Below the pieces are notes generated by a model. That model searched no databases. It saw only the letters and a list, made by a program, of their open reading frames with translations, and was not told the DNA's origin. From Novosphingobium guangzhouense (GTDB taxonomy: Bacteria > Pseudomonadota > Alphaproteobacteria > Sphingomonadales > Sphingomonadaceae), in contig NZ_LYMM01000026.1 in assembly GCF_002896965.1 (NCBI RefSeq), positions 1 through 64,000 on the forward strand: a stretch of DNA of 64,000 nt. The letters are read 5' to 3'. Below, piece after piece: positions 8,179-16,923 of the stretch. The stretch's first letter is position 1. Each line of letters begins with the position of its first letter. Position numbers and translations under genes: made by a program.

Positions 8179-10030
8179 AGTAGTCCTGGATCTTGTCCTG
8201 AATTTCGCTGAGCGTGCTGACTTCGTCGGGCAGCTTGGCGGCGTCCACGAACTCGGAATAAACCTCGGTGAAGTCCATCACGGACAGATCGAGGCGCGAA
8301 AACTCGTCGATGGTGAAGCCCTGGCACTGCTCCTTCTTGGGCTTGCCCCACGGCTTGCCTAGCTGGGGGCGGCCCTGCTCCTGCAGGATGCGCGAGAGCT
8401 TGCTCTCAAAGCAGCAATAGGCGGTGCGCTTGGTCTTGCAGATGCCCAGCACGCTCGATGAGCAATAAGTGCCAACCTTGTGGCAGAAACCCATGCGATC
8501 CTTGATGTCGAGCATCTTCTCGTCGGTGGAGCACAGGAACATGGTGAGGAACGGCGTCGCCAGTGCGGCGATCGCCGTCGGCCCCCCGGCAATAGCGGCA
8601 GCGCCGGCACCAGCGGTCAGAAGCCCCGACGTCTTACCCGCGCAGCAATTGACCAGACCGAAAACCGGCTTGTGGCAGGTGTCACGCTCACCGGAGAAGA
8701 CCGTGAAATTCTCCTCGTCGAACTCTTCGCCTGCCTGGCCCAGCGCGTGCAGCGCGACCAGCGCATCCTTGAACTCGGTCGAGGCTTCACGCTCGATCGT
8801 CTCGCAATCGCCATTGATGCAGTAGACGTCGTTCCCGCAGACATACTGCTTTGGATCATTCCCCGGAGTCGTCGGAACCGGGCACCGATAGACCTTCTGG
8901 CTGACCTTGCAGGCCCCGGGCGTGTAATCCGGGTCATCCTCATCGTCGATGCACTCATCGCGAACGTAAGTGCATTCCGGCTTGTCATCCAGTTCGCCGC
9001 AATCATTGCCCTGGGTGATCTCGTTGCAGGTATAGTTGGTCTGCCAGGCCCAGCAGGGCTGCGTTACCGGCACCCCGTTGATGATCCGCGTCTGCGGGTC
9101 GCTGTCCGTGCAGACCTCGGCGCTCTGCGCCACGCACTGCGAATTATTCTCCAGCGCCGTGCAGCCGTTGACCTTGTTGGTCGTGATGACCGGCGCCGCG
9201 TTATCGACCTTGAACCAGTGCTGCCCGGTCGTTCGCGAAATGACGGGATAATTGCCGCTGAAAGGAAGCGGATTCCCAACCACGCTGGCCTGAACCGAAC
9301 ATTCCATGACGTGCAACGGGTAGTTGCCGAAATCCTTGTTGCAGCTGCCTGCGGCCTGCGATCCATATTCTGCCATCGTTGCGCAGTAAGGTGCCGTACC
9401 GACGGCCTTGCAGGTGCCCGCAGCGATCTCGTCAGCCATGCTGTCCGGATCAACATAAGGGCCCTTGTCCGACATGTGGTAATACCACAGCGTCCGATTT
9501 TCGACCGAGACATTCAGCGTCGATGTGCAAGTGCGCGGCACCTCGTCCAGCTTGGACCCATAGTTGCAGGTCGCCTCGTAATAGCTGACGTTCCCGCCAC
9601 CGGGAGGCAGGGGTGTGCAGCTCCCCGCCTGACCGCCCATCTGCTCACCCTGCAGGTAGGTATCGGGGTTCGCCTCGATCTCGGTCGCGCGCCGCGTCGT
9701 GTCGAGGATCTCCTGGGCATCGAACACAGGCCGCGTCTTGTTGCGATCCGTCGATACCGCGAAAGCCTCATTGCTGCTCGCCTGCGCGCCGGCATCGGCT
9801 ACCAGCTTGTCGGGATCGTCGAAGTAGCTGCTCTGCGGCAGATCGGTCCCCTGATAGCCGGGCACCTGATCGCGCATGGTTTCGCTCGGCACCAATGCGT
9901 CATTGGCGCGCATGTCCGTTGCGAAATTCTTCCCATCCTCCTTGGCTTCCTGCACCGTGCTCTGCGCGAGCACTGCGCCGGCACCCGCGAAAGCAATCGG
10001 CAGGATTAGGGAAAGGGCGAAACGGCGCAT
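8156..10030 (-). CDS. traN: TraN, outer-membrane mating-pair adhesin
   Basis: 624-aa Cys-rich protein of the TraN family (F TraN is 602 aa). Known role: outer-membrane protein contacting a recipient receptor to stabilise mating pairs. The start is taken at ATG 10030, directly after the trbC stop, because it begins a good signal peptide (MRRFALSLILPIAFAGAGAVLAQS); the longer frame to 10117 would bury it. More than 30 cysteines are spread over the mature chain, many in pairs such as CINGDCET and CTYVRDECID, as in TraN. A glycine/alanine-rich hydrophobic stretch near residue 490 (LLTAGAGAAAIAGGPTAIAALA) is also a family trait. Confidence 0.92.
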   Translation of the reverse strand: MRRFALSLILPIAFAGAGAVLAQSTVQEAKEDGKNFATDMRANDALVPSETMRDQVPGYQGTDLPQSSYFDDPDKLVADAGAQASSNEAFAVSTDRNKTRPVFDAQEILDTTRRATEIEANPDTYLQGEQMGGQAGSCTPLPPGGGNVSYYEATCNYGSKLDEVPRTCTSTLNVSVENRTLWYYHMSDKGPYVDPDSMADEIAAGTCKAVGTAPYCATMAEYGSQAAGSCNKDFGNYPLHVMECSVQASVVGNPLPFSGNYPVISRTTGQHWFKVDNAAPVITTNKVNGCTALENNSQCVAQSAEVCTDSDPQTRIINGVPVTQPCWAWQTNYTCNEITQGNDCGELDDKPECTYVRDECIDDEDDPDYTPGACKVSQKVYRCPVPTTPGNDPKQYVCGNDVYCINGDCETIEREASTEFKDALVALHALGQAGEEFDEENFTVFSGERDTCHKPVFGLVNCCAGKTSGLLTAGAGAAAIAGGPTAIAALATPFLTMFLCSTDEKMLDIKDRMGFCHKVGTYCSSSVLGICKTKRTAYCCFESKLSRILQEQGRPQLGKPWGKPKKEQCQGFTIDEFSRLDLSVMDFTEVYSEFVDAAKLPDEVSTLSEIQDKIQDYYDIHTSQ

Positions 10031-10031
10031 C

Positions 10032-10781
10032 TTAGCTGGCCTTGCCCATGTTGCGCAGTGCGACGGACGCAACGCCGGCACCCGGGCCGTGCCCATCGAC
10101 GAAGGACTCGAGCACATAGTTGACCGAGACGTTGCCGGTCATGCGATCATGTGGCGGAACCACCGTTTTGCAGTTGAGACCCGCGCACAAATCGAAGTCG
10201 GACGATACCGCGACATAGGTCGGCACCGCCTTCACATCGAAAGCGCGGAAGAGGCGGGGATCGATCCCGACGTTGGAAAGCTGATCCTGCTCCGTCACCA
10301 CCTTGGAGAGCGCCGTCGTGAACGCCTTCAGGGAGTTATTCGGGAAGCCCCGGAACACGATGATGCCACCGGCCTTCGACGTGTCCGCGATCATCTGGCG
10401 AAGCGCCTTGGGCGGCATGGACAGGCTCGCGAACACGATGAATTGCGGCGCATCACCCTTCTTGGCCGCAACATTCTGCGAGGCGCCCTGGATGATCTCG
10501 TCGAAGTCGAAAGGGCCATCGCCGTTCATCGGTAGATCCGCCTTGGCCAGATCGGTCAGGCTATCGGTGCCTTGCTGCTGGACGGCCAGTGCCTCCTCGC
10601 GGAAGGCTTCGCCGCGGCCCTTGACGTGATCGGCAAAGGTCTGGGCGTCTTCCTGCATCGCGGCCGCGCGCTTGCGCACGGCCTCAAGATCGAGACCGTC
10701 GATATTCTGGGCGATGGCCTGGATGCCGGCGACTGCCGAAATACCGGCAAGGGCTGCAATCACGATGGTTCTGCGTCGCAT
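10032..10781 (-). CDS. trbC: TrbC, type-F pilin assembly protein
   Basis: 249-aa TrbC of F-type systems (not the P-type pilin TrbC). Known role: periplasmic partner of TraW in pilus assembly. N-terminal signal peptide (IVIAALAGISAVAGIQAIAQ). The C-terminal domain (from FIVFASLSMP through GGIIVFRGF to VPTYVAV) follows the thioredoxin-like TrbC fold but without a CxxC site. An AGGAG ribosome binding site lies just upstream of the ATG. In other plasmids traU directly precedes trbC; here a group II intron separates the two. TraW, its usual partner, is missing from this operon. Confidence 0.92.
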   Translation of the reverse strand: MRRRTIVIAALAGISAVAGIQAIAQNIDGLDLEAVRKRAAAMQEDAQTFADHVKGRGEAFREEALAVQQQGTDSLTDLAKADLPMNGDGPFDFDEIIQGASQNVAAKKGDAPQFIVFASLSMPPKALRQMIADTSKAGGIIVFRGFPNNSLKAFTTALSKVVTEQDQLSNVGIDPRLFRAFDVKAVPTYVAVSSDFDLCAGLNCKTVVPPHDRMTGNVSVNYVLESFVDGHGPGAGVASVALRNMGKAS

Positions 10782-10793
10782 CGGATATGTCTC

Positions 10794-12416
10794 CTAGAGT
10801 AGAGTCAGACGTGGGCGCGGTGCGGTGTCTCCACCGCCCGTCTCCCACGCCTGCTCTCCGAACCGGACTTGCACCTTTCGTTGTGCATCCGGCTCTCCAA
10901 AAGTCTTGGCGAACTCGGGTTTTCTCATCCATTTGAGATCGAACCGGTGGACCGGCACGTAGCTCATCAAGAACTGTTCTGTGCCGCCTTCAGCCCAGAC
11001 CTTGGCACCGGAGTGCGCGGTACTGGGTCGGCGCCACGATGCGATCTTCCTCCCGGGGACACCTGCGTGCTTGGCCCGCAGCCACAGCCAGAGACGTTGA
11101 CGCACATGCCAGTCGAGACTGGCGAAGATGCGTTTGGACCCCAAACAGTAGCGATAATAGGCGGACCACCCCCGAAGGTATGGATTGAGTTCCTGAAGCA
11201 TGGCCGTGAGCGAACGCCGAAGCGTCTGGCGACGAGCCAGTTGATTTACCCGAATGCGGAAGCCGTTGATCGGCTCGCGGGGGATTTCGATGCGGGCATG
11301 CAGCCCGAACCGCCTGTCCCACTTGAGCCTTACACGGCATCCCAAGAACCGACAGCCCTTGGTCAGCGCGGTGATGCGCGTCTTCTCAGGCGAGAGCGTC
11401 AGACCCATCGTTTCGTACAGGTAGGAGGCCAGCGCCTGCTTTTCGGCAAGAGCATCAGCTTCCGTCCCTGACACGAAAATCAGGAAGTCATCGGCATAGC
11501 GGACAGGGTAGAAGACCGTTCGACCGGCCCTCCGGTCCTTGTCGCGCTTGATGGCCGCCAGCCTGATCCCATCGGATTTCAGCCGGGGGTCTTCGGGGCG
11601 GCGGACCCATTGTCGATACCGTTCCTCGATCACGCCAAGCGCGATGTTGGCCAGCAACGGCGAAAGTACGCCACCTTGCGGTGTGCCGGTGTCTGTTGGA
11701 CTGTACGAGACATCCTCCAGTACTCCGGCTTTGAGAAACTGCACGATCAGCCGGTTCACCTTGCGGTCCGCGACGCCGTGGCGCACGCGTTCCATCAGAG
11801 GGTGATGGCCGATGTTGTCGAAACAGGCCTCAATGTCACCTTCGATGACCCATTGATACGGCGCATCATGTCGGTAGCCATCGGCAGCAGGTTTGCCCCG
11901 CGACTGGATGGTCACACGGATATGTTCGAGGCAGGCCTGACTACCTCGTCCGGGCCGAAACCCGTATGAGACAGGCCAGAACCGGGCCTCGAAGATCGGC
12001 TCCAGTACTTGTTTGACCGCGCACTGCACCACGCGATCCTTGACCGTAGGGATACCGAGGGGTCGGAACTTCCCCGGTTTGCCGGGCTTGGGGATCCACT
12101 TCCTTCGTGCAGGAGACGGACGATAATCGCCCGACCGGAGCTCTTCTCGGAGCTCATGAAGGAAAAGGCCGACCCCTTTGCCGGTAGCAATTTTCTCTAC
12201 GGTCGCCCCGTCGACTCCCGGCGTCTGTTTGCCGCGATTACCGGCAATCGTCTTCCAGGCCATGTACAGATTGCGGGGATCGGTTACCCAATTCCACAGA
12301 TCACGATATGGTGTCTCGAGGTTTTCCCGACTCCACTGGTATAGCTTGCGCTGAACGCTGAGGAGCCAAGCCTGAGAGGCTTGATTATCAGAGTCCACTG
12401 ATAGTTCCTCCGTCAT
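10794..12416 (-). CDS. ltrA: Group II intron reverse transcriptase/maturase
   Basis: 540-aa intron-encoded protein. Reverse transcriptase motifs are complete: GKQTPGVDG at the start, RPLGIPTVKDR, the long fingers/palm region, and the catalytic YADDFLIF. A maturase (X) domain follows (PYLRGWSAYYRY). No HNH endonuclease Cys pairs are visible at the C-terminus, so it probably homes by an endonuclease-independent route. Oddly, the frame runs through the intron's RNA domain V and VI; the last ~35 residues are translated from the catalytic RNA, so the functional protein may effectively end before residue ~505. The antisense frames over it are shadows. Confidence 0.95.
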   Translation of the reverse strand: MTEELSVDSDNQASQAWLLSVQRKLYQWSRENLETPYRDLWNWVTDPRNLYMAWKTIAGNRGKQTPGVDGATVEKIATGKGVGLFLHELREELRSGDYRPSPARRKWIPKPGKPGKFRPLGIPTVKDRVVQCAVKQVLEPIFEARFWPVSYGFRPGRGSQACLEHIRVTIQSRGKPAADGYRHDAPYQWVIEGDIEACFDNIGHHPLMERVRHGVADRKVNRLIVQFLKAGVLEDVSYSPTDTGTPQGGVLSPLLANIALGVIEERYRQWVRRPEDPRLKSDGIRLAAIKRDKDRRAGRTVFYPVRYADDFLIFVSGTEADALAEKQALASYLYETMGLTLSPEKTRITALTKGCRFLGCRVRLKWDRRFGLHARIEIPREPINGFRIRVNQLARRQTLRRSLTAMLQELNPYLRGWSAYYRYCLGSKRIFASLDWHVRQRLWLWLRAKHAGVPGRKIASWRRPSTAHSGAKVWAEGGTEQFLMSYVPVHRFDLKWMRKPEFAKTFGEPDAQRKVQVRFGEQAWETGGGDTAPRPRLTLL

Positions 12417-13025
12417 GAAAGCACACCGACTTCCTGCCCGCCTTCGCCATGTGGACGGCTTTCCCGCCCTCGGACTACTACGCAGGCTCCGCCCCGCCAG
12501 CGCCCATCCCCGGTCTCCGCGGATAGCCTGCTCCGAAGCAGGCGGACGATGATGGTTCCCGTGTTCCGACGATCAACCTTGGACCCGTAGGTGCGACGCT
12601 TAACCCCTTGCGGTTCAGGCATGCGGACAAGAAAGGACGATCCGCACACGAATACTCTGCGAGAATTCACCAGAAGGCAGCATGCCAAACCAACCGGTTC
12701 GCACCGCGATCTCCCCACCCCGTCAGGTGATCGGGAGTTCAACTGTAAATAAAGAGGCTTCAGACACGTCATTCGCTTTTATCTCACCATAGGACCTGTG
12801 GTAGCCCGACCTGCGGCTGACGGGCCGCATCCGGTGCAGTTAAGGTCTCCTGCTTTGAGGCCGTCCGCCGGAACGTGGAAAACCTTGGAGACCCCCTTCC
12901 GACCCGGCTCCTTCCGCCGAGTGGGGTGGCATCGCAGCCACCGGTCAATCGTCAGCAAGACGATCGAAAGGATATGATGTTGTTTACATACATATTTCCT
13001 TTCTGCGCCGTCACGGCGCTCGCAC
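10799..13025 (-). mobile_element. Group II intron inserted at the 3' end of traU
   Basis: Retroelement of about 2.2 kb on the minus strand. The 5' end reads GTGCGAGCG (fits the GUGYG rule) beginning at 13025, directly after two Cys codons (TGTTGT) of traU. Bases 12417-13011 hold no gene and correspond to RNA domains I-III. The ORF is in domain IV. Domain V lies at 10860-10895 and a domain VI stem at 10811-10848. The exact 3' splice point is not certain: an AC at 10804 or at 10799 would satisfy the AY rule. Confidence 0.85.
10860..10895 (-). ncRNA. Group II intron domain V (catalytic hairpin)
   Basis: On the minus strand a 36-base hairpin begins GAGCCGGATGCAC and ends GTGCAAGTCCGGTTC, with a CGAAAG-type GNRA loop in the middle. 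It carries the AGC catalytic triad and the two-base bulge region expected for domain V. This is the most conserved part of group II introns and confirms the element independently of the protein. It lies inside the reading frame of the reverse transcriptase. Confidence 0.88.
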
Positions 13026-14975
13026 ACAACAGTTACGCTTGCGCCAGACGAGGTAGCCCATGTCCTCGCCCTGGACGGGATAGGAACGGCCAGTCTGGGG
13101 CGGCAGGGTGGAAGCGCCGATGGGCGAGCAACCCAGCTTCCCGCTCACCGTCGGGATCGGATTGGTCATCTGGATGCGGTACTGCTGCTTCTTGAGCACC
13201 GGCATCAGGTACTTGTCGCACATGCCCTTGCTGCCCATCGTACCCCATGCGAGGCCCTGACGATGCATCTTGAAGGCGAAGCGCGAGAGGGCGAGGCGCG
13301 ATGCCTGCACATGGCCGATCGAGGACGAGATATTGCCGTTCATCGGGTACATCGAGCCCTGACAGCCCGCGCACCAGAACGTCACATCGAGCGGCAAGCG
13401 CGCGGTTGCGGCAATGCAGTCACCGGCGCAGGCCGCCTTGGCGATCGGATTGGCGAATATCACCACCTCGGGGTTGATGATCGTGGTCAGCGTGTCGTCC
13501 TGCCAGAGCGGATCGACCTCGGTCATGTATGCGATGTCGAAAGACGCCTGCTCGAAGCAGAGGAAGTCGGTCAGGATCTCCATCCAGTAGAGGAGGGGAT
13601 AGACGTACCAATGGACGTGCCACTTGGACGTATTCTGCGCCTGTCCGCCGACCTGCGAGGGCCCCGTGAACTGGCCCTGGCCGATGTCGAACCCCGGCGC
13701 GATCTTCATGCCGCCAAGGTTCACGAAGCACCACGGCTTCACCGAAACGTCAGCAAGGCGAACCGGCTCCCAAAAACCCGCTGCGATGCCGATGCGCGGA
13801 ATCGGGCTACCGCAGGCGCAGATCGGAAGGCTGGGATTGTTCGTGTCGGGGCGCGTGCTTGGCCAAATGCTGAGGCCACCGATCGAAAGGGGAAAGAGGC
13901 ACGACCAGCATACGTCCGTGATCGGGTTCACGAACTTGCCAGTGCAGCGCGACTGCGCCTGCGCCGATGGGGCAAGCATGGCCGAGGCGAAGAACATCGC
14001 GAAAATCGCGATGAGGCAGCGCAGCGATTTCATGATGCCGTCTTCCGCGTCGGGGAAATCGAGGCACAGGTTCGTCGATACCGGGCAAGGCATGCGCAGC
14101 TTGTCAGCGAACATATCGCCAATCAGCTTGGCCATGTCCCACGGCGCCCAGCGCTGCGGAAGGTTGCGAACCGAGAAAGAGCGCACATCGAAGACGTCGG
14201 GATAGATCTCGCCAATCTCCGGCGCATCGTCGACCATCTTGCCAGTCGGGCGAAAGCGCTCGGTGCGAAGCAGGATACGATCCGGCTCGATCTTCATCTC
14301 CAGATCGTGCCGCACTGCCTGATCAGCGATCGGATCGAACGGATTGTAGATGATGTTATCGTCGCCCGGTGCCGTCGTGGGCGAGGTCAAGTCGTCGATC
14401 CACGCAATCAGCGCCTGCGGGTCCATCGGCCGCGCATAGATCCCGATCGATTCCAGCGAGGACACCAAACCTTCGAGAACCGAGACGATTTCCTCGTTCG
14501 TCACCCGGCTCGATTCCGGGGTGGCGTAGGAAATCGCGAGGCGATGGTTGCGCAAATGGAACGGCGCGGCCGAGGACAGCGAGTTCCAGACACCATCGAG
14601 CAGGTACTCGGTGCGGTGCTTGGCCATGCGCTCGTAGACGCTTCCGGCCATGAAACGCGGCAGATACCATTGGGACAGGCGCTCGCCCACACGAGGGCTC
14701 ATCCAGCCATGGAACTGGAGCGAACCCGGCGTCGGGATGCCTTCGGAAAGGAACTGCGTCAGGATTTCCGAGGTGCGTTCATTCGCCCCCATCATCGGCG
14801 TCGCTTCGAGGACGAAGCCACGCGACGAACTGTTGTAGAACAGGTGCGTCTTGGGATCATAGCTGCGATAGGGCAGCCAATGGACGAGACGGGGAACCGT
14901 CGTATCGGGCCGACTGGTTTCGGGCTTGGCGTTGTCGCCAAGCAGCGTGCCCATGATCTTGGTGAACATATTCAT
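13011..14975 (-). CDS. traU: TraC N-terminal remnant fused in frame to complete TraU
   Basis: A 654-aa frame that is two proteins. Residues 1-314 match the N-terminus of the TraC/VirB4-type ATPase. Residues 315-654 are a full TraU (F TraU is 330 aa): a signal peptide from Met315 (MKSLRCLIAIFAMFFASAML), the Cys-rich start CTGKFVNPITDVCWSC, and the conserved end YLVWRKRNCC. TraU is a periplasmic assembly/DNA-transfer factor. It could be made alone from ATG 14033, which has GGAAG about eight bases upstream. The last four residues before the stop (V-R-A-P) come from the intron's first 12 bases. The TraC part starts with an ATGA overlap on traV. The layout implies a deletion between traC and traU. 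Confidence 0.85.
   Translation of the reverse strand: MNMFTKIMGTLLGDNAKPETSRPDTTVPRLVHWLPYRSYDPKTHLFYNSSSRGFVLEATPMMGANERTSEILTQFLSEGIPTPGSLQFHGWMSPRVGERLSQWYLPRFMAGSVYERMAKHRTEYLLDGVWNSLSSAAPFHLRNHRLAISYATPESSRVTNEEIVSVLEGLVSSLESIGIYARPMDPQALIAWIDDLTSPTTAPGDDNIIYNPFDPIADQAVRHDLEMKIEPDRILLRTERFRPTGKMVDDAPEIGEIYPDVFDVRSFSVRNLPQRWAPWDMAKLIGDMFADKLRMPCPVSTNLCLDFPDAEDGIMKSLRCLIAIFAMFFASAMLAPSAQAQSRCTGKFVNPITDVCWSCLFPLSIGGLSIWPSTRPDTNNPSLPICACGSPIPRIGIAAGFWEPVRLADVSVKPWCFVNLGGMKIAPGFDIGQGQFTGPSQVGGQAQNTSKWHVHWYVYPLLYWMEILTDFLCFEQASFDIAYMTEVDPLWQDDTLTTIINPEVVIFANPIAKAACAGDCIAATARLPLDVTFWCAGCQGSMYPMNGNISSSIGHVQASRLALSRFAFKMHRQGLAWGTMGSKGMCDKYLMPVLKKQQYRIQMTNPIPTVSGKLGCSPIGASTLPPQTGRSYPVQGEDMGYLVWRKRNCCVRAP
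14034..14975 (-). pseudogene. traC: traC remnant, 5' third only
   Basis: Encodes the first ~314 residues of the transfer ATPase TraC (normally about 850-880 aa), recognised by the TraC-type N-terminus (LVHWLPYRSYD, EATPMMGANERT, SLQFHGWMSP). It stops short of the Walker A and B motifs, so it cannot hydrolyse ATP. Break-point falls near NLCLDFPDAE, where the sequence passes straight into the traU signal peptide. In related plasmids the rest of traC, a TraF-type S26 peptidase and/or trbI, and traW lie in the gap; none is present in this window. Without TraC no pilus is expected unless it is supplied from elsewhere. Confidence 0.82.
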
Positions 14976-16000
14976 GGCTGCACTCCCGGAAACGAGCCAG
15001 CTCGCATCACTGGCAGGGGACTGGCGTCCTTTGCGGCCGCCTTGGCTTCAGGCGCAGCCCGGCCAAGCGCAGAACGGATCGCCGGATCAGCCTCCACAGT
15101 GGCAATCGCGGTCTTGCCCTTGGCGGTCGCATGCTGGGGCACCGAGATCATCGGTCCTGCAGCCACGCCATCGGCCACGGCGCCGCCGTTGGCGGCGGTA
15201 CCAGTTAACGGGGATGCGAGGGGGGTAGCAGGCACCGGTTGAACGACCGGCGCCTGCGCGACAGGCTTGGGCTCGGCCTGACGCCGAGCGTCGGAGGCCT
15301 GTTGAGGTTGGGGAGTAGGCGAGGGCGTGGAAGCCGCAACCGGCTTTGCGGTCGCTGGCTTCGCAGCCCTTGGCCTGCGCGGCGTGGTCAGGGTACGCGA
15401 GACCTGGTCCTTGATGTCCCCGACAGGATCGGGCGACTGGACTTCTCCGCCATTGCCGGCAGCCCGCGCCATGGCGACGGCTTCCGGCGTCGGCAGATCA
15501 GGATCAACCGCCAGCGTCTCGATCATCGGCGGTTCTGCGCGCTCGACAGCTGCGAGAAGCGTATCGCGACCTGCAGACGCCGCCACTTCATCGGGCGTTT
15601 GCGCTACGGCATTACCGGCTAGGGCCTCGGTCCACTCGCCCCGCTCGACGACCGCATGAACCGCCGACTGTTCATGAAGCCTGCCCGAAGCGTCGATCTG
15701 TGCCGGAAAGACGATGCGAAGCACCCGCTCGCGTGTGCGTACCGGCGAGCTGGCCTTCTGGTAGCCTCGCCCTTCCGCTGGCGGTTCCACATAAGGACCA
15801 GCAGGAGCGATCATGCGATCGCCTTCCTCGCCCGAGATCATGGCGAGGGCGCGATCGTCGATCGTGCCGCTCGGCGCGCAGATGCCATCCGGCGCGCGGC
15901 AAGCGAAATCGCCCTTCACATTGCCGCCCAGCGACATGCACCCAGAAAGGCTGGCGCTGGCCAGCAGCACGCCGGCAAGGCCGATGCGGCCCCGGATCAC
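14972..16000 (-). CDS. traV: TraV, outer-membrane lipoprotein of the F-type channel
   Basis: 342-aa TraV family lipoprotein. Start taken as GTG at 16000, which overlaps the previous stop (GTGA) and has GGAGG six bases upstream; the TTG further out is unlikely. Signal peptide with lipobox Leu-Ser-Gly-Cys, Cys21 being the lipid anchor, followed by a two-Cys motif (FACRAPDGICAPSG) typical of TraV. Known role: anchors the TraB/TraK core complex to the outer membrane (VirB7-like). It is about twice as long as F TraV (171 aa), with an Ala/Pro-rich tail that is probably disordered. Confidence 0.88.
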   Translation of the reverse strand: MIRGRIGLAGVLLASASLSGCMSLGGNVKGDFACRAPDGICAPSGTIDDRALAMISGEEGDRMIAPAGPYVEPPAEGRGYQKASSPVRTRERVLRIVFPAQIDASGRLHEQSAVHAVVERGEWTEALAGNAVAQTPDEVAASAGRDTLLAAVERAEPPMIETLAVDPDLPTPEAVAMARAAGNGGEVQSPDPVGDIKDQVSRTLTTPRRPRAAKPATAKPVAASTPSPTPQPQQASDARRQAEPKPVAQAPVVQPVPATPLASPLTGTAANGGAVADGVAAGPMISVPQHATAKGKTAIATVEADPAIRSALGRAAPEAKAAAKDASPLPVMRAGSFPGVQP

Positions 16001-16923
16001 GACTGACCTCCCTTGAGCCAATTCTCAAGGAACTCCTTGGGCCTGTAACCCTCGAGCACGCTGCCATCGTCACGCACGATGACGGGCGTACCGCCCAGAC
16101 CATGCTTGCGCGCGAACGCCTCGTTGGCATCCAGGCCCTTGGTATCGCAAGGACCGGTCCCCTTGATGTCCTGCCCGGAATAGGCGGCATGAAGGGCTTT
16201 GGCCTTGTCCTTCGCGCAGTAGACCTTGTCGGCAATGTCGCGGCTGCCCAGCACAGAGATCGGCCGCTCGACGACGCGCACGTTCATCAAGGAGAGTGTG
16301 TTGCTCAGAGCACGGCAGTAGCTGCAGCGAAAATCGCTGAATACCGTAACCGTCTTGCCCGACGAATTGCCCCAGACGATCGCGCCATCCTTGGGCAGTT
16401 CGCCCAGCGGCAGTTTCTGCAGCGGTGCAGCGGCAGCCGCGGCTTTGGCAGCTGCAGCGGGCCGGGCGGCAAGCGCAGGCTCATTGTCCTCGGCGCCCGC
16501 AGCGTTGGCCTTGGCCGATGCTCCCAGCAGCATGTCCGGGTTCATCTCGAGCAGGCGGGTTGCCGTCAGATCCTGGCGCGTCTCCATGTCGTAGACGCGG
16601 CCGATCACCAGATAGCGCGCGGTGCGGTCGATGTAGAACAGGTTACTGCCGGCGGTGACTTCGCACAGGCCATCGACCTTGTCGCAATTGACGCTCGTGA
16701 CCTTGGTCTTGGGAAGGCGCGCCTTCAGAAGCTCGGCGACGCTTTTGCTCGGCGGCGCGATGTAATCACGCGCATAGGCGAGCGTCGCGACCCCACCGCC
16801 AACAAATGCGAGCCCGCAGGTGAAATAGAGGAATGCGCTACGCATCCATGGGCGCTTCAGCTCGGTGTCCAGGTCAGGAACGACGCTTTGGGCACCGCCA
16901 TCATGATGTTCAGTTGCGGACAT
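15997..16923 (-). CDS. DsbC-like disulfide isomerase of the tra operon
   Basis: 308-aa membrane-anchored thiol:disulfide interchange protein. Start at ATG 16923 (GGAGG seven bases upstream) rather than 16953. One N-terminal membrane helix (FLYFTCGLAFVGGGVATLAYA), a DsbC-type dimerisation region (KVTSVNCDKVDGLCEVTAG), an Ala-rich linker, then a thioredoxin domain with active site Cys200-Ser-Tyr-Cys203 and the cis-Pro loop GGTPVIV. It likely folds the Cys-rich TraN, TraU and TraH in the periplasm. DsbC-like genes are often found between traB and traV. Overlaps traB by 14 bases. Confidence 0.88.
   Translation of the reverse strand: MSATEHHDGGAQSVVPDLDTELKRPWMRSAFLYFTCGLAFVGGGVATLAYARDYIAPPSKSVAELLKARLPKTKVTSVNCDKVDGLCEVTAGSNLFYIDRTARYLVIGRVYDMETRQDLTATRLLEMNPDMLLGASAKANAAGAEDNEPALAARPAAAAKAAAAAAPLQKLPLGELPKDGAIVWGNSSGKTVTVFSDFRCSYCRALSNTLSLMNVRVVERPISVLGSRDIADKVYCAKDKAKALHAAYSGQDIKGTGPCDTKGLDANEAFARKHGLGGTPVIVRDDGSVLEGYRPKEFLENWLKGGQS

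Noticed and set aside
8480..10009. 509-aa open frame on the plus strand
   Set aside because: Antisense to traN; the repeated Val-Asp and Arg pattern mirrors traN codons and shows no domain.
12978..12983. TGTTGT near the intron 5' end as partner for the exon TGTTGT (EBS1)
   Set aside because: It lies only about 45 bases from the intron start, whereas EBS1 normally sits much deeper in domain I, so the match is probably chance.
13263..15242. 659-aa open frame on the plus strand
   Set aside because: It is antisense to traC'/traU/traV, Arg/His-rich and of low complexity in the way GC-rich shadows are, with no ribosome binding site or domain.
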